Source: Candidatus Glassiibacteriota bacterium
Lineage (GTDB): Bacteria; Gemmatimonadota; Glassbacteria; GWA2-58-10
Assembly: GCA_016934095.1 (NCBI GenBank)
Contig: JAFGTO010000008.1
Location: 1 to 17,022 of the forward strand
DNA length: 17,022 bases
Reading direction: 5' to 3'
The number at the start of each line of letters is the position of its first letter. The stretch's first letter is position 1. Positions 1 through 6,447 of this stretch are shown here, one piece after another. The notes below the pieces were generated by a model. The model did not search any database. It was given only the letters and a program-made list of their open reading frames with translations, and had not been told where the DNA came from. The position numbers and the translations under genes are program-made.

Positions 1-104
1 ACAGGTGCAATTACCTGCGAAGAGGACCGTCAGAGGTTTGGATACCTCGGATGAAGGTAACTTGGCCTAGTAGCGTGTTGAAATATTAAGAATTTCGGGT
101 ATAA

Positions 105-224
105 AGGCTGTCAAGGGCCGTTTCCACTCCTGGGACAACGACATGAGGCAAGAGAGCATTAATCGCATAACATATTTAATCTTACAGTTACAACGGAAAC
201 GGCTTGCCTTGCCCTTGACAGCCT
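105..224. repeat. Long imperfect inverted repeat (two-part arms)
   Basis: The left arm (105-118, AGGCTGTCAAGGGC) is a perfect 14-bp reverse complement of the right arm (211-224, GCCCTTGACAGCCT). The pairing continues inward: CCGTTTCC at 118-125 matches GGAAACGG at 195-202, leaving an 8-nt bulge (203-210) on the right side only. About 70 bases of AT-rich sequence separate the arms. In RNA this would make a roughly 21-bp bulged helix. In DNA it could be the ends of a tiny non-autonomous element, though no target-site duplication is obvious. Confidence 0.7.
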
Positions 225-246
225 ATGAAGCAATAAATTTCATCAG

Positions 247-276
247 GGGGCGTTTAGGTCTTTTTTTCAACGCCCC
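247..276. repeat. Small inverted repeat with T-run loop
   Basis: GGGGCGTT at 247-254 pairs perfectly with AACGCCCC at 269-276 across a 14-nt loop that contains a run of seven or more T residues. It sits inside the non-coding left end. The T-run is in the loop rather than after the stem, so this is not a standard terminator. Confidence 0.55.
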
Positions 277-503
277 TCTAGATCTAGAAAAAAGCTGCGA
301 TTGCGGCCGCCCCGATTTACCCCGGGTCCCTGACCCTCTACGGCCAAGGCGGTACATAAGGAAAAGGAAAGATAAGTCCTAGTACAATCTAAAAGTTGAG
401 CCGGGAAAACACTACAGTTGCCTGATCCCGGGCCGTAATACGGTTTCAACGGATAAGAGAATATCGTAGGGGAAAACGGAATATGAAAGACAACTCCAGA
501 TTT

Positions 504-619
504 GGCTGCTGCGGTATACATGGCAGGATTCAGGGGCTCTGTCCATCAGGCAATGGATAGACCGCCGGTTTTCTACGTGGTAGAAAACCGGCGGAAGGTA
601 AGCAGGATGTATAGCAGCC
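504..619. other. Multibranch hairpin element, possible structured RNA or MITE-like repeat
   Basis: Four nested pairings are visible. GGCTGCT (504-510) pairs with AGCAGCC (613-619). ATACAT (516-521) pairs with ATGTAT (607-612). Inside this closing helix lie two hairpins: TCCAT/ATGGA (542-546 with 553-557), and a perfect 15-bp stem, CCGCCGGTTTTCTAC at 562-576 with its complement at 580-594 and a GTG triloop. An alternative helix, GGGGCT (533-538) with AGCCCC (616-621), would compete with the outer closing helix. The fold is symmetric, so its strand is unknown. On the minus strand it would lie 85-200 nt beyond the stop codon of the HTH-receiver gene. No known riboswitch consensus was recognised. 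Confidence 0.5.
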
Positions 620-661
620 CCAAACCGTCGCGTAGAATTGCACACTGGGCGTTTTCCGGGT

Positions 662-692
662 TGCCGGCCGCTGGAGAACGAGTCGGCCGGCA
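662..692 (-). terminator. Possible terminator hairpin after the HTH-receiver gene
   Basis: TGCCGGCC (662-669) and GGCCGGCA (685-692) form a perfect 8-bp GC-rich stem 12 nt past the stop codon of the minus-strand gene ending at 704. No T-run follows on the minus strand, so intrinsic termination is uncertain. Confidence 0.3.
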
Positions 693-703
693 TAAGCCGG
701 AGC

Positions 704-1318
704 TCAGGAAGTTTTCTTTCTCCCGATTTTACGTCCGCGGGCTTTACGTTTACCGGCACCCTGGTATTCTCCGCGGATCAATTCTATCAGGCTTTCGATT
801 TCCACCGGCTTGGCGAGGCATTCATCCGCACCGGCTTCCCGTGCTCCCTGGAACATGTCTTCATCCGGAAAACCTGTCACCACGATTATTTTTATCTGAT
901 CAGATTTCTCGCTTGCCCTGATGTTGCGGCATACCTTGAAACCGTCGATTCCAGGCATCACCAGGTCGAGGATCAGCACGTCAGGCTGGAATTCACCGAT
1001 CATCCGCCCGGCTTCGTAGCCATCCGACGCTTCCTTGACATTGAAAGCGACTTCCTTTTGCAGGGCGCCGACCAGGCTGTTGCGAAAAGCATCGTCGTCA
1101 TCAACCACCAGGACCCTGATAGGTGAGAGCTTGCCTGTCTGAGGCAGGGGAAAACCCCGTGCCTTGAGGAACTCGAGCACATCCTGTCTCCGAAACCGCT
1201 TGTGTCCTCCAGGCGTGGTGGCGAAGTTAATCTGTTTGCGAAAGCACCAGGAACGAACCGTATCCGGTGAAACTCCGCACAGCTCGGCAAGCTCACGGGG
1301 GGTCAGTAAGTCTCGCAT
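704..1318 (-). CDS. Response-regulator-like protein: N-terminal MerR/excisionase-type HTH plus C-terminal receiver (REC) domain
   Basis: This 204-residue protein begins with a MerR/excisionase-type winged helix (about residues 4-54: TPRELAELCGVSPDTVRSW, then GGHKRFRRQDV). A complete receiver domain follows at about 67-184. The acidic pocket is D73-D75, the expected phospho-accepting aspartate is D118 (ILDLVMPG), the switch threonine is T148 (VVTG) and the conserved lysine is K170 (LAKP). The last 18 residues are strongly basic. Family knowledge supports a phosphorylation-responsive DNA-binding role. The domain order is the reverse of classical OmpR or NarL regulators, where REC comes first. 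The start ATG has AAGGA about 10 nt upstream. No partner kinase gene is adjacent; the only kinase trace in the window is the broken tail at 14586-14783. Target genes are unknown; the divergent membrane-TPR gene is the nearest candidate. Confidence 0.9.
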   Translation of the reverse strand: MRDLLTPRELAELCGVSPDTVRSWCFRKQINFATTPGGHKRFRRQDVLEFLKARGFPLPQTGKLSPIRVLVVDDDDAFRNSLVGALQKEVAFNVKEASDGYEAGRMIGEFQPDVLILDLVMPGIDGFKVCRNIRASEKSDQIKIIVVTGFPDEDMFQGAREAGADECLAKPVEIESLIELIRGEYQGAGKRKARGRKIGRKKTS

Positions 1319-1481
1319 GATTAAGATGTCCTTGTTTAAAGTTGATTTAATAATGATTGCGCGACAACCGCTCTCGGGGGGAAGCCCGGCTACTGAGATG
1401 AACCGGATGCCCGAGGTCTGCCGGAACTAAAATTAAAGTTATCTCCGGGGAGGTTAAACACTTTTGATTAAATCTAACATA

Positions 1482-1511
1482 ATTCTCCAGAATAGCCAAT
1501 AGTATTGTCAA
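1482..1511 (-). promoter_or_regulatory. Candidate sigma70-type promoter for the HTH-receiver gene
   Basis: On the minus strand, TTGACA (1511-1506) is followed after 18 nt by GAGAAT (1487-1482), a 4/6 match to the -10 consensus. It reads toward the start codon at 1318, leaving a leader of about 155 nt. The -35 is perfect but the -10 is weak. Confidence 0.3.
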
Positions 1512-1736
1512 CATTCCGCAAAAAAAATCCCGAAATTCAAAAAAAACGGAAACCGGCCGGGAAATTTCGCCTGCTCCGGTCTATCAGTTTCAGGCGGACT
1601 GCGATGAGGTGCAGACACCCTGTCTGTGCGGCCCGGCGGTTGCTGCCGTCTATTCTTTTCGACCTGCCGCCGGGTTTTTGCTGTCGCCGGTTTGCCGGCC
1701 CTCAGGGGAGCGGCCACCGGCAGGCTAAGATATCCT

Positions 1737-1765
1737 TTGATTGTCCCTGGGCGGTGGGTTATATT
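1737..1765 (+). promoter_or_regulatory. Candidate sigma70-type promoter for the membrane-TPR gene
   Basis: TTGATT (1737-1742) and TATATT (1760-1765) are separated by exactly 17 nt. They match the -35 consensus at 4/6 and the -10 at 5/6. Transcription would begin near 1772, about 35 nt before the ATG at 1807. This placement argues against translation starting at the TTG at 1741, which lies inside the promoter. Confidence 0.45.
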
Positions 1766-1806
1766 TCCGCAGGATTATTAAAGGATCATTACACTCCGCA
1801 CCCCCG

Positions 1807-3798
1807 ATGAACAGGCCGATGCGCTTTACCCCCCAAATCCTGAAAATGACCATAGCTTTCTGGGGGATCGTTCTGGCGGTTTTACACCTGTCAGCCGCCC
1901 TCACAGGTTCCGGCCTGTTATGGGGAGTGGATTCCTGGTCCTGGTTCCCGCATCCCTGGCCTTTTATCCTGGCCGCAGCCGTCCTGGTGCTGGTGGTCCC
2001 GGTATCCTCGGGACTTGTCTCCAGGGTGGTCCTGGTACCGGCCGGAAAAATTTCCGGCTTGTTCCGGGGGCGTAAATTTTACCTGGCGGCCGCAGCCGGC
2101 GCGGCCGCAGCCGGGGTCCTGTTCTGGAGCCTGCGCTGCCGGGTCTACCTGCTCGGCGATGGTTACTGGTGGATCCGCAACGTGGAAGGTGGTATCAGGT
2201 TCCACCTTAACGAGCCGCTGGCCCTTTACCTGACCTGGCTGGCCCGGGACTTCGGCGGCCGCCTGGCCGGGATCTCGACCGAGGGAGCTTTCCGGTTTAT
2301 CAGCATAGCCGGCGGTGTAGTCTCGGTCTACCTGCTTTTTCTGCTGGCCCGCCTGATGGGCAGGAGGAGCGGCGCCGGCCCGCTGATTTTCCTCGGCCTG
2401 CTCACCCTGGGGACAACCCAGTTGTTTCTCGGCTATGTCGAAACCTACCCGCTGGTGATTGCCGCGGTAATACTCTACATCTTTCTGGGAATCCGCCAGC
2501 TGGAAAGCAACGGCAGCGTGTTCTGGCCCGCAGTGGCTTTCCTGCTGTGCCTGCTGATGCACCTGACTGCGGCCAGCCTGGCTCCTTCACTGGCCTGGCT
2601 TTACCGGCACTGGTGGAAAAACCCGGGGAAAAGCTCGAAACCGGGCTCCCTGGTGCTGGTCCTGGCGGGACCGCTCCTGGTGGTAACGATCTTTCTGCTT
2701 TCTATCGGGATGACTCCGGCGCTTTTTCTCGGCTCCAGCGAAGGGGGCACGCTGCCTTTTTTCCCTTTCGTGCAGGCAGGTTCCGTCTATTTCAGCTATG
2801 GTCTTTTCAGCCTGCCGCACCTGTCCGACCTGCTTAACCTGGCGCTGCTGATCTCGCCTTTCTGCATCCCCCTGTGGCTTCTTCCGGTAGTGTACAAAGA
2901 CAGGCTCGGCCCTAGGGAGGGTTTTTTAGTCCTGGCCTCGCTTTTCCCCCTGGGGGCACTGGTGATGTTCAACCCGGAGCTCGGATTTCCCAGGGACTGG
3001 GATGTCTTCGCTTTCAGCCTGATCGCCCCGACCCTGCTCGGCATAACCATGCTGGTCAAGGTCTCGGGCAATCAGAAAGGCTTGCTCGGCTATGCCGGCA
3101 CGGTAATCATCGGCACGTCCCTGCTGCACCTGGTGCCCTGGGTGCTGGTCCAGGCGGATGAAGGCCGCTCGCTCGAGCGGTACGAACACCTGCTGGCCGC
3201 AGGCACGGCGCGCTCTGCTCATGCGAGGGCTTTCGGCCACGAGGATGTTACCAACTATTACCGCGGAAAAGAGCGTTACGACATTGCCGCAGCCCATTAC
3301 CGGAAAGCAATCGAGGCCACGCCCGGGACATCCCGGCTCTACCTTAACCTGGCGGCGATGTACCAGCGCGAAGAACAGCTCGACCAGGCGATAGCGGTCA
3401 TGGAAAAAGCCGCCGTGATGTTCCCGGAAGAACTCGAGGTCAAAATCAGGCTGGGCAGTTTTTACAGGGACGCCGAAAGATTCCGGGAGGCAGCGGACCA
3501 GTATGCCGGGGCAGTCAGACTGAAGCCCGATCTATACGGGGGCTGGTTCAACCTGGGAACCATGCTGATCAAGACCGGCGATTACCGGGAGGCTGTGGGC
3601 CCCCTGCAGAAAGCGGTCGAGCTCTGCCCGGATTCCGTGTCGGCACATTTGAACCTCGGGAGCAGTTTCGCCTTCACCGGAGTCATCGACAGGGCCATCC
3701 AGGAATACCGGACCGCCCTTAAGCTCGACCCGGACAACGAGATTGCCAGGCACAACCTGGGTTACCTGCAAAGGGAGTACCTCGAAGATAAGCCTTGA
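1807..3798 (+). CDS. Polytopic membrane protein, GT-C glycosyltransferase-like, with C-terminal TPR array
   Basis: The protein has 663 residues from the ATG at 1807. The N-terminal 450 residues are strongly hydrophobic with roughly ten or more membrane segments. They carry motifs I associate with GT-C-fold lipid-linked sugar transferase relatives: LLGDGYWW at 116-122, FLGYVETYP at 207-215 and FPRDWDVFA at 394-402. Residues about 476-655 form four to five TPR units of the NLG...G....A....A..L.P type, probably on one face of the membrane for protein contacts. The family suggests transfer of sugar from a polyprenyl carrier to an extracytoplasmic acceptor, but the substrate cannot be told. A TTG at 1741 would add 22 residues, but it lies within the likely promoter and the added residues are not signal-like. 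No strong ribosome site precedes 1807 (AAGGAT at 1781 is about 20 nt away), so ATG 1819 is an alternative start. Confidence 0.8.
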   Translation: MNRPMRFTPQILKMTIAFWGIVLAVLHLSAALTGSGLLWGVDSWSWFPHPWPFILAAAVLVLVVPVSSGLVSRVVLVPAGKISGLFRGRKFYLAAAAGAAAAGVLFWSLRCRVYLLGDGYWWIRNVEGGIRFHLNEPLALYLTWLARDFGGRLAGISTEGAFRFISIAGGVVSVYLLFLLARLMGRRSGAGPLIFLGLLTLGTTQLFLGYVETYPLVIAAVILYIFLGIRQLESNGSVFWPAVAFLLCLLMHLTAASLAPSLAWLYRHWWKNPGKSSKPGSLVLVLAGPLLVVTIFLLSIGMTPALFLGSSEGGTLPFFPFVQAGSVYFSYGLFSLPHLSDLLNLALLISPFCIPLWLLPVVYKDRLGPREGFLVLASLFPLGALVMFNPELGFPRDWDVFAFSLIAPTLLGITMLVKVSGNQKGLLGYAGTVIIGTSLLHLVPWVLVQADEGRSLERYEHLLAAGTARSAHARAFGHEDVTNYYRGKERYDIAAAHYRKAIEATPGTSRLYLNLAAMYQREEQLDQAIAVMEKAAVMFPEELEVKIRLGSFYRDAERFREAADQYAGAVRLKPDLYGGWFNLGTMLIKTGDYREAVGPLQKAVELCPDSVSAHLNLGSSFAFTGVIDRAIQEYRTALKLDPDNEIARHNLGYLQREYLEDKP

Positions 3799-3920
3799 GC
3801 CGGCAGAGGACAGTCCCGGCGAAACAGGGGAAAATGCCCGGGTTGATCTGAGTCCGCAGCGCCGGGAGGGGGCCGGAAGTCAGGCCCGTTCAGGCCAGTT
3901 AACCGAACGGAGGTAAAAAG

Positions 3921-5096
3921 ATGGGGAAAAAGTCCGCAGTAAGCCGCCGCAATTTCATTCAGCGCGGGGTGGCTGCAGCAAGCGCCCCGGCTGTTTTAGG
4001 CCTGGCCGGCAGCCTGTTCGCCGGGAGCGGGCCGGAGGTGATCACCTGCGGTGTCATCGGTACCGGCGGCCGGGGCAGGTACCTGATGGAGAACGCGATC
4101 AACGCCCCGGGAGTGAAAGTCGCCGCGCTCTGCGATATCGACCAGAAAGCCCTGGAAACGGCGCTCGCTGCGGCCGGGGAGCACAAGCCCAAGACCTATA
4201 CTTACTACAAGAGGCTCCTCGAGCACCCGGGGCTGGATGCCGTATTTGTGGCCACTCCGCCGTATCTTCACAAGCCGATGATAATCGATGTGCTGGATGC
4301 CGGGAAACACTGCTATGCCGAGAAGCCGATGTGTATCACCGTGCACGACCTGGATGCGGTGCTCGAGCGCTCCCGGACCGCCGCGGGGATCCTGCAGGTT
4401 GGCCAGCAGCTTCGCTTCCTGCCGCAGTACCATAAGCTGATGAGCAGGCTGCACGGCGGAGAGTTCGGCCGGATCGGGTTCATCCGCTGCCAGAGGTATG
4501 CCGACTGGGAGGGGCCGGGTTCACGGGGAGAGATGAAATGGCTCTGGTCAATCGAGGAATCCGGGGACCAGATACTCGAGCAGTCAGTGCACGAGCTGGA
4601 TGTCATCAACTGGCTGATGAACGACCACCCGGTGAGGATTGCCGGCCTGGGCGGCCAGAACCTGATTTTCGAGCCGGAGGGCTGTAATGTCAGCGACCAC
4701 TACGGGCTGACCCTGGAGTACCCGGGGGGCCGCCACGCGGTTTTTTCCATGACCAAGTACGCCCCGTACGAGATAGGGGGGCGGATAATCAACGCCTATG
4801 CGGAGAAAGCCTCGGTCGACGCCCCCCTCTCCGGGCCGAGCAGGATTTTCTGGCGCGGGGAAAGCACCCGGCCGCCCGAGGAGATAACCGCCGAGGAAGT
4901 CAATACCACTTACGAAGCAGTCAAAGGCTTTTTCCAGAGTATCAGGCAGCGCACCCAGCCTGTGGTCGATGCCGAGACAGGCCGCACCGCCGCACTCACC
5001 GCCATGCTCGGGAGAAAGGCGATCTACGAGCGTCGGGTAGCGACCTGGGACGAGCTGCTTACCGAGGGCGCCCCGGTGCGCCCGGTCCGCGACTGA
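3921..5096 (+). CDS. Gfo/Idh/MocA-family oxidoreductase with Tat signal
   Basis: The 391-residue protein opens with a twin-arginine signal: SRRNFIQ at 8-14, then a small-residue hydrophobic stretch to about residue 36. A Rossmann domain follows with the dinucleotide motif GVIGTGGRG (44-52), the acidic CDID at 71-74, and the family hallmark EKP (134-136) that carries the catalytic lysine. The C-terminal alpha/beta substrate domain has the conserved HELDVINW segment with H224, the expected catalytic histidine. The family oxidises or reduces sugar hydroxyls with NAD(P), and Tat-exported members carry their cofactor folded from the cytoplasm. GGAGGT sits 6 nt before the ATG. The gene lies 122 bp after the membrane-TPR gene and 68 bp before the TIM-barrel gene, with which it probably forms an operon. 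The substrate is unknown; a glycoside or cyclitol is plausible. Confidence 0.92.
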   Translation: MGKKSAVSRRNFIQRGVAAASAPAVLGLAGSLFAGSGPEVITCGVIGTGGRGRYLMENAINAPGVKVAALCDIDQKALETALAAAGEHKPKTYTYYKRLLEHPGLDAVFVATPPYLHKPMIIDVLDAGKHCYAEKPMCITVHDLDAVLERSRTAAGILQVGQQLRFLPQYHKLMSRLHGGEFGRIGFIRCQRYADWEGPGSRGEMKWLWSIEESGDQILEQSVHELDVINWLMNDHPVRIAGLGGQNLIFEPEGCNVSDHYGLTLEYPGGRHAVFSMTKYAPYEIGGRIINAYAEKASVDAPLSGPSRIFWRGESTRPPEEITAEEVNTTYEAVKGFFQSIRQRTQPVVDAETGRTAALTAMLGRKAIYERRVATWDELLTEGAPVRPVRD

Positions 5097-5164
5097 AAAC
5101 CGGATTATACTTAATACAGGCTTCATGGCCGGAGCACAGAATACCTTTAACCGGAGGAGAGCAG

Positions 5165-6058
5165 ATGAAGATCACCAGGAGAGATTTCCTGACCGCCTCG
5201 GCGGCGGCCGCGGCCGGTGCCGCAGTCCGGGTTTCCGGGGCGCAGGCCCAGCAGGCCGGGCCGGACCTCGAGCAGCAGCCCATGCGTATCGGCATGACCG
5301 ACTGGAACCTGGGCCAGCGCGGCCTGACAGAAAAGCTCAAGCTGGCCGCCATGATCGGCCTGGACGGGGTGCAGGTGAGCATCCTTTACCCCGAGGACGG
5401 GAGCCTGCACCTGAGGTGCCCGAAACTTCAGGCGGAGTACCGCAAGACCGCTCTCGACTACGGAGTGCAGATCTGCTCGCTGGCCATCGGCGACCTGGGG
5501 CCGGGGTCGCCTTTCAAGCAGGAGCCGATGGGGGTGATGCGGGTGGCGGATGCGGTCGAGGTGGCCCGCAACCTGGGCACCAATGACATCCTGCTGCCGT
5601 TTTTCCGCGACAGGGCCCCGGACATGACGGATGAGGCCCAGGCCAAGAGGATTATCAACTCTTTCAAGGAGCTGGCGCCCCGGGCGGAAAAGCACGGCGT
5701 GGTGATCGCCATCGAGTCCTCGCTCTCAGGGGAAGACCACCTGCGGATCATCGATGCGGTGGGCTCGCCGGCGATCCAGGTCTACTTCGACCCTTTCAAC
5801 TGCAAGTATTACGGCCACGACCCGATCAAGGACATCCCGCTGCTCAAGGACTACATCCACCAGGTGCACGTCAAGAACGGCGACCAGCTGATGGCTGACG
5901 ACTGCGTGAGAGGCTTCTCCTGGACAGAGGTGGCCGAGCTGCTGTACAAGGTCGGCTACAAGGGCTGGTACGTGCTCGAGACCAGCGCCCCCAGCGAGCT
6001 TGTCTCGGACACCAGGTTCAACCTCGGGTACGTGAAAAAGACTTTCCGGGTGGCCTGA
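5165..6058 (+). CDS. Xylose-isomerase-like TIM-barrel protein (sugar phosphate isomerase/epimerase family) with Tat signal
   Basis: This 297-residue protein starts with a Tat signal (TRRDFLT at 4-10, an Ala-rich stretch, likely cleavage after GAQA near 28). The rest is an AP-endonuclease-2/xylose-isomerase-type TIM barrel. The expected metal and acid-base residues are visible: E184 (AIESS), D209 (YFDPFN), H235 (QVHVKNGD) and E272 (YVLETS). These match the divalent-metal site of ketose epimerases and isomerases. The ribosome site GGAGGA lies just upstream of the ATG. It follows the Gfo/Idh/MocA gene after 68 bp on the same strand. Both proteins carry Tat signals, so they probably act together outside the cytoplasm on one sugar-derived substrate. 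Epimerase, isomerase or eliminase/hydrolase activity on a keto-sugar are all possible; I cannot choose from sequence. Confidence 0.9.
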   Translation: MKITRRDFLTASAAAAAGAAVRVSGAQAQQAGPDLEQQPMRIGMTDWNLGQRGLTEKLKLAAMIGLDGVQVSILYPEDGSLHLRCPKLQAEYRKTALDYGVQICSLAIGDLGPGSPFKQEPMGVMRVADAVEVARNLGTNDILLPFFRDRAPDMTDEAQAKRIINSFKELAPRAEKHGVVIAIESSLSGEDHLRIIDAVGSPAIQVYFDPFNCKYYGHDPIKDIPLLKDYIHQVHVKNGDQLMADDCVRGFSWTEVAELLYKVGYKGWYVLETSAPSELVSDTRFNLGYVKKTFRVA

Positions 6059-6100
6059 TACCGAATTGACAACAATGGTATGCAGATTACAGGATTTTTC

Positions 6101-6178
6101 CGGGGGAGGGCGGAACCCTTTTGGAAAAGGTTCTCCGCCCTCCCCCAGACCCCCTCCCACTTTCCAAAACTTTTTGTC
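6101..6178. repeat. Long GC-rich hairpin with pyrimidine-rich tail, probable dispersed repeat; may terminate transcription
   Basis: GGGGGAGGGCGG (6102-6113) pairs perfectly with CCGCCCTCCCCC (6135-6146). The inner stem AACC/GGTT (6114-6117 with 6129-6132) and TTTT/AAAA (6119-6122 with 6125-6128) extend it, with a CT bulge on the right. A tail of CCCCCTCCCAC and TTTCCAAAACTTTTTG follows to about 6178. From memory, closely similar hairpin-plus-tail sequences recur between genes in many GC-rich bacteria; I could not verify that here. It begins 43 bp after the TIM-barrel stop codon and could serve as its terminator, although the T-run is about 24 nt past the stem. Confidence 0.65.
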
Positions 6179-6356
6179 TTGTCTTACCGAGTACTCTGTT
6201 ACCGGTGGCGGACTAGCATACACCGAATCAAGATATATATTCCGGTGAAAAGCATAATACTATACGGTTGTCGTCAAATTAGTATGAGGCGGAAGGGCGG
6301 GGCAGGTGGGGTTAGGGTTAGGAGAGTAAAATAAATTTTGCAGGTCTCTTAAGCAC

Positions 6357-6381
6357 AGGGGCGGCCCGGCGGGCCGCCCCT
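6357..6381. terminator. Strong GC-rich hairpin between convergent genes, possible bidirectional terminator
   Basis: An 11-bp perfect stem (6357-6367 with 6371-6381; outer pair A/T, then GGGGCGGCCC/GGGCCGCCCC) with a GGC triloop. It lies 66 bp beyond the stop codon of the minus-strand Yip1-like gene and about 300 bp beyond the plus-strand TIM-barrel gene. Neither side has a good T-run (plus side: TGCTGTTT). Confidence 0.5.
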
Positions 6382-6447
6382 GCTGTTTACCGGCAGACAG
6401 CGGTTTTTTGCGTCCGGGGAAAAGGTCAGCCAACAGGCCGTTATCTA

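Larger units (their letters stand above)
1..703. other. Non-coding region rich in inverted repeats; no gene recognised
   Basis: I see no credible protein gene here. The open frames present are short, low in recognisable motifs and lack good ribosome sites. Base composition is visibly more AT-rich over about 70-300 than in the gene-bearing DNA to the right. The stretch is full of short hairpins: 2-17 (CAGGT/ACCTG), 33-48 (GAGGT/ACCTC), 79-96 (GAAAT/ATTTC), the long inverted repeat 105-224, 247-276, 504-619 and 662-692. It lies downstream of the minus-strand regulator at 704-1318 and runs off the left edge, so it could be part of a larger RNA gene or mobile-element remnant that begins outside the window. 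I could not match it to a known RNA family. Confidence 0.6.
1319..1806. other. Divergent intergenic region between regulator and membrane-TPR gene
   Basis: This 488-bp gap separates two divergently transcribed genes. I see a candidate promoter facing each way (1482-1511 on the minus strand and 1737-1765 on the plus strand), an A-rich tract near 1518-1550, and GC-rich imperfect palindromes built on CCGGC around 1550-1720. The open frames inside it have no recognisable motif and overlap the promoters. I treat the gap as regulatory. Confidence 0.55.
6059..6447. other. Convergent intergenic region with two hairpins and a short G-rich tandem
   Basis: This 389-bp gap lies between the plus-strand TIM-barrel gene and the minus-strand Yip1-like gene. 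It holds the long hairpin-plus-tail element at 6101-6178, a GGGGTTAGGGTTAGG tract near 6308-6322, and a GC-rich hairpin at 6357-6381. Open frames within it consist of the repeat sequence and are not credible genes. Confidence 0.6.

Noticed and set aside
2..48. tRNA-like arms (GGTTTGGATACC) near the left edge
   Set aside because: No acceptor stem, anticodon arm or correct spacing could be built.
277..310. Cluster of XbaI, BglII and NotI-like sites suggesting vector sequence
   Set aside because: The surrounding sequence is not a polylinker that I recognise and the flanking DNA reads as natural intergenic sequence; chance palindromes explain it.
143..382. Short plus-strand frame of 79 codons in the left region
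   Set aside because: No recognisable family, poor ribosome site, overlaps the long inverted repeat and has a low-complexity basic tail.
1741..1806. Upstream TTG start adding 22 residues to the membrane-TPR protein
   Set aside because: The TTG lies within a well-spaced promoter (1737-1765) and the added residues are not conserved-looking.
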